Below, piece by piece: positions 9,571 through 19,621 of a stretch of DNA of 64,000 nt. Source of the DNA: Methanosarcina acetivorans C2A (GTDB lineage Archaea > Halobacteriota > Methanosarcinia > Methanosarcinales > Methanosarcinaceae); the NCBI RefSeq assembly GCF_000007345.1, contig NC_003552.1, positions 1-64,000 on the forward strand, in the 5' to 3' direction. The translations under genes and the position numbers were made by a program. The notes under the pieces were generated by a model, which saw only the letters and a list, made by a program, of their open reading frames with translations, was not told the origin of the DNA and did not search any database. Numbering within the stretch: position 1 is the stretch's first letter; each line of letters starts with the position of its first letter.

Positions 9571-10758
9571 ATGAATGAGCAGGGTCTTTCTGAAAAAGAG
9601 ATATTTTCCTATTTGGAAAATGCAAAGTCAGAAGATACGGATTATTATCGGGTTTTAAGTTCAATGTGTACTCACCCTCATAAGATCGCAGTTGAAGCTA
9701 ACAGGCTCTTTATCGAGGCCAACCTGGGCGATCTCGGGCTTTTTGCTGGAGCTAGCAGGCTTGAACAGGAGGTTGTCGGGATGCTCGGGGAGCTTCTCCA
9801 CGCTCCTTCAATTGACGTTCCTTTCGGAGGCTCCTGTGAGAGTTCGGCTTGCGGCTACCTTACTACAGGAGGTACCGAATCCAATATTCAGGCTGTAAGA
9901 GGAATGAAAAACCTTGTAACCACAGGAAAAAAAGAATTGAAAGGAGCTCCAAACATTGTAATTCCAGAGTCGGCGCATTTTTCTTTCGATAAGGTTGCAG
10001 ACATGATGGGGATAGAGGTCAGAAGGGCTTCGCTTGATTCGGAGTTCAGGGTTGACATGGCCTCCATTGAAAGTCTTATTGATGCAAACACTATAGGACT
10101 TATAGGGATAGCAGGGAATACCGAGTTTGGCCAGATAGATCCCATTGACAAACTCTCGGAAATAGCTCTTGAAAACGAGCTTTTTCTGCATATCGATGCG
10201 GCTTTCGGAGGTTTCGTAATTCCTTTCCTCGAAAAACCCCAACCTTTTGATTTCAAATTGCCAGGCGTTACTTCGATTGCCGTAGATCCCCACAAGATGG
10301 GTCTTTCCACAATTCCTTCAGGAGCTCTGCTTTTCAGGTCTGCTTCCTTCCTCGACTCCCTTAAGGTAAACACCCCATACCTTACCACAAAGGCCCAGTT
10401 TACACTTACCGGCACAAGAAGCGGAGCTTCAGCTGCCGCTACCTGCGCTGTCATGAAATATCTTGGTAATGAAGGCTACAGAAAGAATGTGCAGTACTGC
10501 ATGCAGCTTACCGAAAAACTGGTCATAGAAGCTCGAAAAATTGGTTTCGAACCCCTGCTTGAACCCGTCATGAATGTAGTTGCTCTGAAAGTCCCTAATC
10601 CTGACTTTGTCAGAGAACAGATGCTTGAAAGATTCGGCTGGAATGTCTCAATTACCCGTACCCCAAGAGCCCTTAGGCTGGTCTTGATGCCGCATAATAC
10701 TCTCGAAGATATCGAAATATTTGTACAGGATCTTAAAGAAGTGACCGTAGAAATTTAA
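9571..10758 (+). CDS. mfnA: L-tyrosine/L-aspartate decarboxylase MfnA
   Basis: 395-aa PLP-dependent group II decarboxylase. The PLP lysine is K242 in VDPHKMG, with H136 (stacking His), D209 in HIDAAFGG and the GGTESN phosphate-binding loop near 100-106. In methanogens MfnA makes tyramine for methanofuran, or can make beta-alanine for coenzyme A; which it does here cannot be told. Methanofuran is the C1 carrier used by the Ftr enzyme encoded downstream, though the two genes are not in one operon. Length matches known MfnA (about 390-400 aa). Confidence 0.92.
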   Translation: MNEQGLSEKEIFSYLENAKSEDTDYYRVLSSMCTHPHKIAVEANRLFIEANLGDLGLFAGASRLEQEVVGMLGELLHAPSIDVPFGGSCESSACGYLTTGGTESNIQAVRGMKNLVTTGKKELKGAPNIVIPESAHFSFDKVADMMGIEVRRASLDSEFRVDMASIESLIDANTIGLIGIAGNTEFGQIDPIDKLSEIALENELFLHIDAAFGGFVIPFLEKPQPFDFKLPGVTSIAVDPHKMGLSTIPSGALLFRSASFLDSLKVNTPYLTTKAQFTLTGTRSGASAAATCAVMKYLGNEGYRKNVQYCMQLTEKLVIEARKIGFEPLLEPVMNVVALKVPNPDFVREQMLERFGWNVSITRTPRALRLVLMPHNTLEDIEIFVQDLKEVTVEI

Positions 10759-11358
10759 GGTAACCACTTTTTTCCCTTTTCTTTTTCCCGTTTTTAGCTT
10801 TTTTGTTGTGGGAAATAATTCAGATGATGATTTAGTTTATGAGTCAATTTGTGGCTCTTTGCTTATTTAAGGCATGCAAAAATAATTATACTATTTAAAT
10901 TAATATAATGCATGCTTTTGGGTACATGATGGTTTCTGTCTCTCAAACAGGTTTAGCGGGCTAAAAGTAATAAGAGGAATAAGCGGAATAAAAGTAATAG
11001 AAATAATAAGTAAAATTAAGAAATCAAACAAATATTTTGAAACTTAGGTTTAGCGACTTTCAACTCAGGTTTAAATAGACTTCAACTTAGGTTTAACGAT
11101 CTTGGGCTCAGGTTTATCAGCTTTCAACTCAAGTTTAGAAACTTGTCACTTGTTTATGCAGTCTGCCAGCCTGTTTCAGATATGAATATCCTTACGTCAC
11201 ATGGCTTATCGGCCTTGTTTTACATATATTTCAAATTACAGTCTAATTACGGTCTATCAAGTATTTCACGTATAGTATTTCACGTATAGTTCACCAAGTA
11301 TTTCATATATATCTCATCAAGTGTTTGTATTATATAAATAAAGGGGGTACTTTATTTT
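10759..11358. other. gene-free region upstream of the site-2 protease
   Basis: No gene. A GCATGC-bounded inverted repeat lies at about 10873-10916. Imperfect ~22-bp repeats of the kind CTTCAACTTAGGTTTA recur at 11038-11140, and GTATTTCACGTATA repeats at 11258-11310. The last ~60 bases before the ATG contain TATATAAATAAA and an AGGGGGT ribosome binding site. Confidence 0.5.
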
Positions 11359-12453
11359 ATGAAATCTGCATTGAAAATCGGAAGCGTAATGGGCATACCT
11401 ATCAGACTGCACATCACTTTTCTTTTGATACTTCCCATTTTTGCATATGTCTTTGCAATCAATCCATACCCTTATGGCTTTCAGGGAGTTGAGCCACCTG
11501 CGATAAAATACGCGCTTTCAACCCTGACTGCAATCCTGCTTTTTGCCTCAATCCTTGTGCATGAGCTTGCACACTCCTATCTGGCAATGCGCTACGGTGT
11601 CAATATTGAGAGCATCACGCTCTTCCTTTTCGGAGGAGTTTCTTCAATGGAAGAGATGCCAAGGGATCCCGGACAGGAAGCAAAGATGGCTTCCGCAGGA
11701 CCTCTAACAAGCCTGCTTATAGGTGGCGTTTGTCTGCTAATATATGGATATATAATTGCGCCAAACTCTGCACTTTCTGCAAATCCCGTTTTTCTGACAA
11801 TCTGGATTCTCGGGGCCATGAATATAATTCTTGGAATTTTCAACCTGCTGCCCGCATTCCCCATGGATGGAGGCAGAGTACTCCGTGCCTTCTATGCCAG
11901 AAGAATGTCTTATATCAAAGCTACACAGAGTGCAGCTGCCGTAGGGAAGTTTTTTGCCATTCTGCTGGCGATTTTCGGAATTCTTGTAGGAAACCTCTGG
12001 TTCCCTTTGATTGCTCTCTTCATTTATGTTGGTGCATCTGAAGAGGAACGCTCCACCCAGGCATCCGTAACTCTGGAAAATGTTCTTGTAAAAGATATAA
12101 TGACAAAAAATGTAGTTACAGTGCCCTCTTCCATGAATATTGATGAACTTGTTCAATTTATGTTTGAGAAAAAGCATATGGGTTACCCTGTAGTAGACGG
12201 AGGCAGCTTGAAAGGGATAGTGACTTTTACCGATATCCAGCGCGTTTCCACCCTTGACCGCCCTGTAACTCGTGTCTCAGATATCATGACACGAGATATC
12301 ATATCCGTTACTTCGGGTGCTCAGGCAAGTGATGCTCTCAAACTGGTTACAGCCAGGAACATAGGAAGAGTTCTGGTCATTGATAATGGGGAACTTGTAG
12401 GAGTACTTTCCAGAACAGACCTGGTCCGAACCCTTAGGCTCAGATCAGAATAA
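11359..12453 (+). CDS. site-2 protease-like zinc metalloprotease (M50) with two CBS domains
   Basis: 364-aa intramembrane protease. The zinc motif HELAH is at residues 68-72 inside a hydrophobic segment, and the second motif, LLPAFPMDGGR with D170, supplies the third zinc ligand. About six membrane segments fill residues 15-215. Residues ~245-300 and ~306-360 are two CBS repeats (KDIMTKNVVTVPS and SDIMTRDIISVTS starts), which in this family bind adenine nucleotides and gate access to the active site. Likely cuts a membrane-tethered regulator, target unknown. Its stop codon lies in an 18-bp direct duplication (12443-12478). Confidence 0.92.
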   Translation: MKSALKIGSVMGIPIRLHITFLLILPIFAYVFAINPYPYGFQGVEPPAIKYALSTLTAILLFASILVHELAHSYLAMRYGVNIESITLFLFGGVSSMEEMPRDPGQEAKMASAGPLTSLLIGGVCLLIYGYIIAPNSALSANPVFLTIWILGAMNIILGIFNLLPAFPMDGGRVLRAFYARRMSYIKATQSAAAVGKFFAILLAIFGILVGNLWFPLIALFIYVGASEEERSTQASVTLENVLVKDIMTKNVVTVPSSMNIDELVQFMFEKKHMGYPVVDGGSLKGIVTFTDIQRVSTLDRPVTRVSDIMTRDIISVTSGAQASDALKLVTARNIGRVLVIDNGELVGVLSRTDLVRTLRLRSE

Positions 12454-13030
12454 TGCTTTAGATAAGAATAATGTTTCCAAAATGACACTTCCAGAATGCT
12501 GCTCCAAAAATTCCTTTTTGGAACTATGCATCTGGGATTTTAAATTTGTAGTTTAGAACGTGGTTTAGAACGTGGTTTAGAACTTTAGTTTGGAACGTGT
12601 AATTTAATATCTTTGAAGTATAGTTTAGCCTACAAGATATAGTTTTATATCTTTGAAGTATAGTTTAGCCTACAAGATATAGTTTTATATCTTTGAAGTA
12701 TAGTTTGATATTTAGAGTTATAGTTTAGTTATTTCGTTGTATGATATAACTTATTTAAAATTCAGGTTTGTATTAATCGGCTATTTAAAGACTGACTACG
12801 AAGTAGTTGCTTGTGTAAGATTGGCTACGAAGCAGTTTGGTTATATATAAACGGACAGTTTACAGATCAGCCATTTTACGGATCAGTTATATAACATATG
12901 TAACTTATTTAATGTGTATAGGTTAATAAAACCATTCATTAAATTACCTGTGTACTAAACCGTTCACTTAATATCTTCGAATTGGCAGCGGTAAGCGTAT
13001 TTCTAATCTGCCGCAATAGAGAGACTGATA
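12454..13030. other. gene-free region with 40-bp tandem repeats
   Basis: A 40-bp unit (TATCTTTGAAGTATAGTTTA...) is repeated 2.5 times at 12609-12706, following shorter TTTAGAACGTGG repeats at 12550-12600. Two GACTACGAAG-type copies lie at 12790-12840. No gene seen. Confidence 0.6.
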
Positions 13031-14572
13031 ATGGATAGGTCTAAAATTACAGATTCTCAGGGCAAGGATCCTGAATACAATTTTCATAGTTCATCTAAGG
13101 GGTCAATATACTCTATGGACAAACTTACAACCGAATCCGCGGAAGACAGTGTTTCTGTTGGAAAGTCTAAGCTTTTTGATTCTTCAATCAACAAACCAGA
13201 GGATACTGGGGTTTCTATACCGTCTTCTGTAGCAGAAGCCGGAGATTCTGAAGTGAAGCTCGATATAAGTTCCGAGCTTATAGCGGAACCTCTTCCTGAT
13301 TCAGCTTCGGAACTTTTTGTTCCCTCTTCTATTCGGCCTCCGGCTCTGGATGGAAGCAATCCTGCTGTTCCGTTCCAGCCTTCAAAGGTTGTGCTCATAG
13401 GTACGGCTCATGTTTCGGAAAAGAGCGTGGCTGAAGTCAGGAATGCTATTCGGAACCTTAAACCAGATATCGTAGCCGTCGAGCTTTGCCGGGCACGTTA
13501 CGATTCTCTGAAAGGAAATATCCCGGAGACGAATCAGCTTCCAATAAAGGAAATTCTCAGTGAAGGAAAGGTGTACTATTACCTGGTCCACTGGCTGCTT
13601 GCCTATGTGCAGAAAAAGATCGGGGATGACATGGGTGTAAAACCCGGTGCTGAGATGCTTTCCGCAATTGCGGAGGCAGAAGCATCAGGAGCCAGAGTGG
13701 CTTTAATCGACAGGGATATTCAGGTGACACTCCAGCGTTTCTGGGGTCGCATGAAATTCACGGAGAAAATAAAGATGCTCGGTTCTCTCATAGGCGGACT
13801 GATAGGAATTGGAGGATCCGAGATCGATATCGATCAGATCACTCAGCAGGATGTAGTCACAGCCCTTGTCAGCGAGCTTAGAGAATTTGCCCCAACTGCG
13901 GCTGAGACTCTCATAGATGAGCGGGACGCATACCTTGCAGGAAGCATCCTCAGGGTGGCTGCAGGTGGAAATAAAACTATTGTTGCAGTAATCGGAGCAG
14001 GACATAAGCCAGGAGTAATTAACTATCTGAAAAACCCAAAGAGTATTCCTCCACTCAGCAGTCTTATGGAACTTCCGAAGAAGCGTATTGGAATCGGCAA
14101 AATTGTTGGTTTTGGAATTGTTGGGCTTGCCATTCTGGTTTTTTTACTGCTTATAGCATCAGGTACTCCCCTAAAACTCCTTTTAATAGCTTTCATATGG
14201 TGGTTCATCATTAACGGGGTTCTGAGCGCAGCCGGCGCCCTGCTGGCGGGAGGACATCCCTACTCTGTCCTTACTGCCTTTTCAGTTGCCTGGTTAACTT
14301 CACTGAACCCCATGATGGCCGCAGGCTGGTTTGCAGGTCTGGTAGAAGCAAAACAGCGAAATCCTACTACAGACGATATTAAAGCCCTTGCAGGGATAGA
14401 TACTTTCAAAGGAATGTTCAAAAACAGGTTCATGCGCGTCCTTCTGGTAGCAAGTTTTGCCAATATCGGAAGTGTGATGGGTACCTTCCTCGGGGCATAT
14501 GTAATGATGCAGGTTACAGGCTTTGACCCGCAGGATCTTCTTCAATCAGGGTTCAGTGCTCTTGGACTCTGA
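13031..14572 (+). CDS. TraB-family membrane protein
   Basis: 513 aa. Residues 1-110 are a Ser/Glu-rich low-complexity extension. A TraB/PrgY-type domain follows, beginning VVLIGTAHVSEKSVAEV (about 118-135) with VAVELCRARY near 150 and VAVIGAGHKPGV near 318; these GTAH, ELC and GAGH motifs are the family signature. The C-terminal 160 residues hold about four membrane segments. TraB relatives include enterococcal pheromone-shutdown proteins and mitochondrial GTAH-motif proteins; the archaeal role is not established. The stop codon lies in a 33-bp unit repeated three times. Confidence 0.88.
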   Translation: MDRSKITDSQGKDPEYNFHSSSKGSIYSMDKLTTESAEDSVSVGKSKLFDSSINKPEDTGVSIPSSVAEAGDSEVKLDISSELIAEPLPDSASELFVPSSIRPPALDGSNPAVPFQPSKVVLIGTAHVSEKSVAEVRNAIRNLKPDIVAVELCRARYDSLKGNIPETNQLPIKEILSEGKVYYYLVHWLLAYVQKKIGDDMGVKPGAEMLSAIAEAEASGARVALIDRDIQVTLQRFWGRMKFTEKIKMLGSLIGGLIGIGGSEIDIDQITQQDVVTALVSELREFAPTAAETLIDERDAYLAGSILRVAAGGNKTIVAVIGAGHKPGVINYLKNPKSIPPLSSLMELPKKRIGIGKIVGFGIVGLAILVFLLLIASGTPLKLLLIAFIWWFIINGVLSAAGALLAGGHPYSVLTAFSVAWLTSLNPMMAAGWFAGLVEAKQRNPTTDDIKALAGIDTFKGMFKNRFMRVLLVASFANIGSVMGTFLGAYVMMQVTGFDPQDLLQSGFSALGL

Positions 14573-14664
14573 TAGAGTACCAAGTGGTTCTTTGAATAAC
14601 TCTGATAGGGTAATAAGTGGTTCTTTGAATAACTCTGATAGGGTAATAAGTGGTTCTTTGAATA
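14566..14664. repeat. 33-bp x 3 direct repeat spanning a stop codon
   Basis: Units at 14566-14598, 14599-14631 and 14632-14664; copies 2 and 3 are identical, copy 1 differs at three bases. The first unit holds the last two codons and the TGA of the TraB-family gene, the others lie past the gene. Confidence 0.9.
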
Positions 14665-14787
14665 ATTGTTCGAAATATTTCTCTGGTAGCGGGATGACAT
14701 CTTTGCTTTCCAGAGCTTTTTTCTACCTCTTCGTAGTCGATTTTTTCCATACTTTTTCTGTTGGTTTTTCTTTTCCGGTTCCCCTTT

Positions 14788-15084
14788 TTATGAATCCACT
14801 TTTTCGAGTTCACACCGTTCTTTCCTGAAGAAATTCTTTGTAGTGCATACAATCCACTTCCAATGGAGGATAAAGTGGATGACTACCAGAATTATCATCA
14901 AGATTCCAATTCTGCTGTGTATCCAGACCCAGGTAGCTTTTGTTAGTCCCATGTACACAATGTATCTACCCCTTTGAACTCCCGAAGGTATGAAAAAATA
15001 CATGAAAAGCCCCGTGCCTGCTACCCCAAAAAACAGTGTTGTCAGGGCAAGGTCTACTAGATAATTGGTTTTTTGTCTGGTCAT
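14788..15084 (-). CDS. small membrane protein, DUF4405-like
   Basis: 98 aa with two hydrophobic helices (about residues 9-31 and 57-76). Histidines at the start and end of the second helix (WIHSRIG, VIHFILHWKW) resemble the haem-ligand layout of DUF4405/cytochrome b-type small proteins. Convergent with the TraB-family gene. Assigned from motif memory; a redox role is inference. Confidence 0.7.
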   Translation of the reverse strand: MTRQKTNYLVDLALTTLFFGVAGTGLFMYFFIPSGVQRGRYIVYMGLTKATWVWIHSRIGILMIILVVIHFILHWKWIVCTTKNFFRKERCELEKVDS

Positions 15085-15443
15085 GTTTCCACTCTCACTT
15101 TGTTTCTCCGAATCTGAAAAATAACTTTCTTGATCCGAAAAGCAACCCCTTAAAAATAGCTTCTAAAGAATGGATCTTAACGTTTACTTCAAACTTACTT
15201 TAAGTTTATTCAAGCATAATTTAAGCTTACTTCAAGCTTATTTGGAAAATATTTTCCTGAAAGTAATTAGGTCCGGAAAATAAAAAGGTATGCGACTGAA
15301 AGATCTGTGACAAAAAAGTGTGAGAGAAAGATGGAGCAGTACGTGATTAAAAAGTATGAGAGAAAAAAGAATTTTTGAACTCAAAAGAGCCTGTGAAGTC
15401 TGAAAAAAAGAAATGGAATTGCTAAAAAAGAGAATTTTTGAGC
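15085..15443. other. region between ftr and the DUF4405 gene with a copied ftr tail
   Basis: No gene. A 37-bp segment at 15368-15404 repeats the end of ftr and its stop region (15431-15467) with five differences. Repeated GCTTACTTCAA-type words lie at 15185-15240. Confidence 0.6.
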
Positions 15444-16337
15444 TCAGAAGAGCTCGTGAAGTTTGAACTGGTATTTGCCCAGTTTGCCGCCGTAGTTCCC
15501 TGCGGAAATCTTCTTGATTCCGGGGACAGTAACTGCAGCTTCTATTCCGGCTTTCATAGCTGCTTTTATACTTGCTTCATCAAGCCCGTTAATGACAATT
15601 TCATAAATAGCATTGACATCTGCCGGGACTTCAGTGTTTTCTACTTTGTCCTTTATGGAGGGGCAGAACTTTTCATTTGCAGTAGCTTTCAGGAATTTGT
15701 ACTTGTTTGCTCCGGACTTGGATCCGCTTGCGACAATGCCGCCAGGGAAGGGAGCGATTGTGCCTTCAAGTTCTTCAATTGCGTCCACAGCAGCTTCGGC
15801 TGCAGTCAGGGCGCTCATCTGGGAATCTCCGAAGATAAAGAAGTTTCCGCCTGCAATTCCGGCTATGGCTCCGATGTTTTCTTCGGTCACAAAGTCTCCT
15901 TCCATGATCGGGACTTTGTATACTTTGCGGCCTGCAACCTGGGCTTCGGACTCCATACCGTCTCCGAAGAATTTGAGTTTAAAGCCAATATTAAATTGTT
16001 TCTCAGCATCAGGCAGCCCGTTAAATACTGCAGTTGTGGGGGCTGTAAGTACACACTGTCCTATTCTCTCAAGCAGCTGTTCTTCGAGAGCTTCGTATTT
16101 GAAGGTGCAGATCTGGACATATACTCCAGGCCTTCCATCAGGGGTCTCGCTGGGACTTGCGAATTTTTCAATTCCAGCCTCTGCAGGGCACATTATAACT
16201 GATGTTGCAAAACCAGTAGCTTCAGTGGCTGCTACCTGTGCCCAGCGCTTGGTGGCTGCTGTGATAAGCACTCTTGCAATCTTGATCGGAAACGCTTCTG
16301 CATACGTATCTTCAATTTCTACTCCGTTGATTTCCAT
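15444..16337 (-). CDS. ftr: formylmethanofuran:tetrahydromethanopterin formyltransferase
   Basis: 297-aa cytosolic enzyme that moves the formyl group from formylmethanofuran to tetrahydro(sarcina)pterin, the second step of CO2 reduction to methane and a step in methyl oxidation. The start MEINGVEIEDTYAEAFPIK and the acidic, alanine-rich composition are characteristic of Ftr; length is standard (about 297 aa). A GGGGA ribosome binding site lies six bases before the ATG. Monocistronic by spacing. The gene tail is duplicated 26 bp past its end. Confidence 0.96.
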   Translation of the reverse strand: MEINGVEIEDTYAEAFPIKIARVLITAATKRWAQVAATEATGFATSVIMCPAEAGIEKFASPSETPDGRPGVYVQICTFKYEALEEQLLERIGQCVLTAPTTAVFNGLPDAEKQFNIGFKLKFFGDGMESEAQVAGRKVYKVPIMEGDFVTEENIGAIAGIAGGNFFIFGDSQMSALTAAEAAVDAIEELEGTIAPFPGGIVASGSKSGANKYKFLKATANEKFCPSIKDKVENTEVPADVNAIYEIVINGLDEASIKAAMKAGIEAAVTVPGIKKISAGNYGGKLGKYQFKLHELF

Positions 16338-17079
16338 GAAAATCCCCTATTTACTTTTTTTATCAATTATTCTGATATCCAGGCTTGATATCTTACTATA
16401 AACTAGCATATTTTAACATATTCCAGTACAATCCAGTACCGGTGTAATCCAGACCAACATTATCCGGCACAGTCAGACATAACACATTATTTTTCTTTTA
16501 GCCTGCTTTAGATATTTTTTTAACTATTTATGCTGGTTCGAATTATTTGTGCTATGAATTTTTTGTGCTATACCGGTTGTCCGTGTTTGGCTGGATTATT
16601 TATGCCTTACAGAAAAAGTCACATAATCGCAGAGTTACTTAATCTCAGGCATCCACTTAAAGTTTTGTGGTACTTTTGATTCTCTAGGGTTTAATTAATC
16701 GGTTAATCGATTGGCTAATGAATGTCTATTATAATATTTATATCAAATATATAATTTTTCAAGGAAAAGAAATTAAAAAAAGTTGGATGGTAGTTGGATG
16801 GTATTTTAGAATCAGTAAATACAGGAAACACAATTTTGGAAAGCAGATTAAAATAAATCAGTAAATGCAGGAAATAAAAATGTTGAGCAGCGGGTTTGAA
16901 TGAATCAGAAATACGAAAGCTGGTAGTATGTAGTATGTTAGAATGAATTTAAAAATAAGTTATTCCGCTAAAAAAAACGAATCAAGAAGAACTTATTATT
17001 CCAGCTAGGTCATAATAAAATTGTAAAGACCATAAATAACTTGTAAAGAGGGTTTTAGAAGAGAGGGGCTTTGTTGCCC
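16338..17079. other. gene-free region between ftr and cheD
   Basis: AT-rich. Divergent promoter of ftr probably lies at its left edge. Short repeats (AGTTGGATGGTA twice; AATCAGTAAAT(A/G)CAGGAAA twice) at 16780-16880. No gene seen. Confidence 0.4.
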
Positions 17080-17559
17080 TTAGATTACTTTATCTCCTCT
17101 GAGCATTGTCTTTATGAGAAGATCGCCAGTAAGAGTATCGAATATTATTGTGCGTCCGTAGTTTTTCCCTGTATCTTCCGCTATGATTTCCAATCCCAGT
17201 TTTTTCAGGGTTTCTTTTGCGCTCTTTATGTTTCTCTCACCTATATTCATATGTGAGTTTTCGAACATGCTTGAGCCCCCGACAAGTTTTGCTTCGAGTT
17301 TTCTTCTGGAGCCTCCATTTTCTATTATTTCGGCTACAAGGTACTCTATTCCTGCGTCTGTAAATTTGGTGGGATTATCCTTTATCCCTGCTTTTTTTAT
17401 ATTTGGGAGCATGGTATGGAGAAGCCCTCCTATTTTTTCATGCCTGTCATAGATGGTTACTCCCACGCAGGACCCCAAGCCGGAGGTTTTAATTTTTACA
17501 GGGCATCTGGCTATTGCACAGTCTCCAATACCAACCATAACTATGCCTGGATCTGCCAA
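17080..17559 (-). CDS. cheD: chemoreceptor glutamine deamidase CheD
   Basis: 159 aa. The [12 protein letters not shown] motif with C31 and the LLHTMLP motif with H48 give the Cys-His pair of CheD deamidases. CheD deamidates receptor glutamines and binds CheC; cheC is the next gene upstream. The frame starts with TTG rather than ATG, chosen because AAGGAGG lies ten bases upstream; an internal ATG at residue 8 would cut into the domain. Last gene of the minus-strand che cluster. Confidence 0.93.
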   Translation of the reverse strand: MADPGIVMVGIGDCAIARCPVKIKTSGLGSCVGVTIYDRHEKIGGLLHTMLPNIKKAGIKDNPTKFTDAGIEYLVAEIIENGGSRRKLEAKLVGGSSMFENSHMNIGERNIKSAKETLKKLGLEIIAEDTGKNYGRTIIFDTLTGDLLIKTMLRGDKVI

Positions 17560-17652
17560 TATGTAAAAACCTCCTTATTGTTTGTTTATCATCTTCATAA
17601 ACTGCTGTTCTGTTCGGTAAACTAGGGGCTTTGATCTGGAAAGTAAATCAAA

Positions 17653-17720
17653 GGTTTTGATCAATCATTGAACTAATTCTTTTTCAGGGGTTTTGATCAA
17701 TCATTGAATTAATTCTTTTT
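17653..17720. repeat. duplicated cheC 3' end
   Basis: GGTTTTGATCAATCATTGAA and the following 12 bases occur at 17653-17684 and 17689-17720 with one difference. The second copy encodes the last codons of cheC; the first lies outside the gene. Confidence 0.9.
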
Positions 17721-18310
17721 AATAGACAGTCCAGAGATTCCGGGTCAAATAAAGTCAGTATGTTTCCATTAATTTTCTTTTCTTTTATTAAAAACTCCGC
17801 ATCAAGCATAAGTGCAAAATCTGCTATGTAACCAATCTCTGTAACTACCGAATTGAAAATGGAGCCAGACATATCATATGTTGCAAAGGGAATAGATATC
17901 GAAAGATTAAGTTTCAAGAATTTTGCAAGAGAAGTTACGTAAGTTCCTGCCAGGATATGGCTAACTTCTTCAATTAAAGATAGATTCATAGGGTCTGTCA
18001 GATCTTCCTTTTCCTTTTCACCTGAGAGGCTCATGCAGAGATTTTTTGCGCCATTTTCCGGGAAAAAAACGAGGATATAGCCAGTGAGATCCTCTTTGAT
18101 ACGCATTAATGTACCCAGCACCGGGGACTCTGAAAAACCTGTTATTTTCGGTATGTCTTCAATTAACCCAAACTTTATGTCGAGAACTCTGGTATAGACA
18201 ATGTCGTTTACGAGCCTGGCAAGAGAGACTGCTGAGTTTCCTACCCCTATATTTCCAATCTCTTTCAGCGCTCCATATTCAAATTCACTCAAGCTTCTGA
18301 TCTTCTCCAT
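17684..18310 (-). CDS. cheC: CheY-P phosphatase / adaptation protein CheC
   Basis: 208 aa. The N-terminal EIGNIGVGNSAVSLARLV is the first CheC/FliY signature (conserved E and N), and SLIEEVSHILAGTYV near 130 is the second, so both phosphatase helices look intact. CheC removes phosphate from CheY and is stimulated by CheD. GGGGA precedes the ATG by six bases. Lies 93 bp after cheR. Confidence 0.93.
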   Translation of the reverse strand: MEKIRSLSEFEYGALKEIGNIGVGNSAVSLARLVNDIVYTRVLDIKFGLIEDIPKITGFSESPVLGTLMRIKEDLTGYILVFFPENGAKNLCMSLSGEKEKEDLTDPMNLSLIEEVSHILAGTYVTSLAKFLKLNLSISIPFATYDMSGSIFNSVVTEIGYIADFALMLDAEFLIKEKKINGNILTLFDPESLDCLLKRINSMIDQNP

Positions 18311-18402
18311 GAAAGTCCCCTTTAATTCTCTTAAGGTTTTTCAGATCTCCAGATTTTCCAGGTTTCTCAGATTTTCAGATCTTTCAAATCTCTTCAAGCA
18401 TT

Positions 18403-19551
18403 CTAAGTTTCTTTTATATACAGGCGCTCTCTTGCATTGTAAGGCTTAAAACGATTTGAGGCGGTTCCCAGTAGTGTTTCTGCTTTTCCTATCACAAAGA
18501 ACCCTCCTCTGTTCAATGCCTGATGAAAATTAAGCTGCAGTTGTTCCTGAATTTCCTTTCTAAAGTATATCATGACGTTTCGGCAGATTATGAGGTCAAA
18601 ACGGTTTGCATAGGATTCTGATATCGATTCCGATAACATATCATGCCGTTTAAAACGTATCATACTTCTTAGCTGCTCTGAAACCTGGTATGTCTCACCC
18701 TGCTTTAAGAAATAACTTTTTTTTGTACTGGCGTCCACATTTTTAAGCACATTTTCCCGGTAAATACCTTTTAAGGCTTTTTTAAGGCTTAAATCATCAA
18801 TATCAGTTCCTATAATGCTTATTCTATACCTGCCGAAGTCTCTCCCGAGAATTCTGTGCAACAAAATGGCAAGAGAATATGCCTCTTCTCCTGTTGCACA
18901 GCCTGCACTCCAGATACGGATTGATTTTACCAGGGAGTCAGATCTGGATTTTATAAGATAGGGAATAACTTCTTTTTCAATTACTCCGAAAGTTTCCGGG
19001 TTTCGGAAAAATTCACTGACGTTTATTGTAAGGGCTTTAACTAGATGCTCATATTCTGCCGAGTCCTTTTTCAGCACTCTGAGGTATTCTTCGTAATTCT
19101 CCGAGTTGGTAGCTCTGATCCGAATATTAATTCTACGCCTGAAATGGGTTTCTTTATAATGTTCACAGTTAAAACCAGTACTTTCCGTAACCACTCTTTT
19201 TAGCAGTTCAAATCCCGGATCTTCCTTGAAATTCTGGCCTGCCTTTATTTTTTCTTTGTTTATTTCTGTTGCTTCTCTACCTATTGCTTCTCTACCTATT
19301 GCTTCTCTACCTATTGCTTCTCTACCTATTGCTTCTCTACCTATTGCTTCTCTACCTGTTTTTGCTCTTTTACCGTCTTTTCTTCTCTCTTCACTTATTC
19401 TTGTTCCACTTCTATCTCCTTTTTCGTTTACTCTGATTCCGTTTTTATCTGTTTTTTCATTTGAACCTATTTTTTCATTTAATCTTATTTTGTTTTTGCT
19501 TTCTTTAACTCCTTCTTCATTTATTTTTACCCCACCTTTGTTTATTTCCAT
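18403..19551 (-). CDS. cheR: chemotaxis protein methyltransferase CheR
   Basis: 382 aa; the CheR core (about residues 112-382) is preceded by an unusual 110-aa Lys/Glu/Asn/Arg-rich extension. The core has the N-terminal helical part with HFRRRINIRIRA, the SAM motif IWSAGCATGEEAYSLA and ICRNVMIYF. It methylates receptor glutamates. The extension contains GREAI repeated about five times from a 15-bp tandem repeat (19276-19350). Typical CheR proteins are ~270-290 aa, so the leader is an added region; a later in-frame start cannot be excluded but none has a clear ribosome binding site. Confidence 0.93.
   Translation of the reverse strand: MEINKGGVKINEEGVKESKNKIRLNEKIGSNEKTDKNGIRVNEKGDRSGTRISEERRKDGKRAKTGREAIGREAIGREAIGREAIGREAIGREATEINKEKIKAGQNFKEDPGFELLKRVVTESTGFNCEHYKETHFRRRINIRIRATNSENYEEYLRVLKKDSAEYEHLVKALTINVSEFFRNPETFGVIEKEVIPYLIKSRSDSLVKSIRIWSAGCATGEEAYSLAILLHRILGRDFGRYRISIIGTDIDDLSLKKALKGIYRENVLKNVDASTKKSYFLKQGETYQVSEQLRSMIRFKRHDMLSESISESYANRFDLIICRNVMIYFRKEIQEQLQLNFHQALNRGGFFVIGKAETLLGTASNRFKPYNARERLYIKET
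19276..19350. repeat. 15-bp x 5 tandem repeat inside cheR
   Basis: TCTACCTATTGCTTC repeated five times without change, with partial copies on both sides. It encodes GREAI units in the CheR leader. Sequence identity at silent positions indicates recent expansion. Confidence 0.95.
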
Positions 19552-19621
19552 TAACTTTCTTTATCTGAAGCATTCGTTTTCTTACCAGTATTTACTGGTA
19601 TTATCAGTCTCTGATTGGATT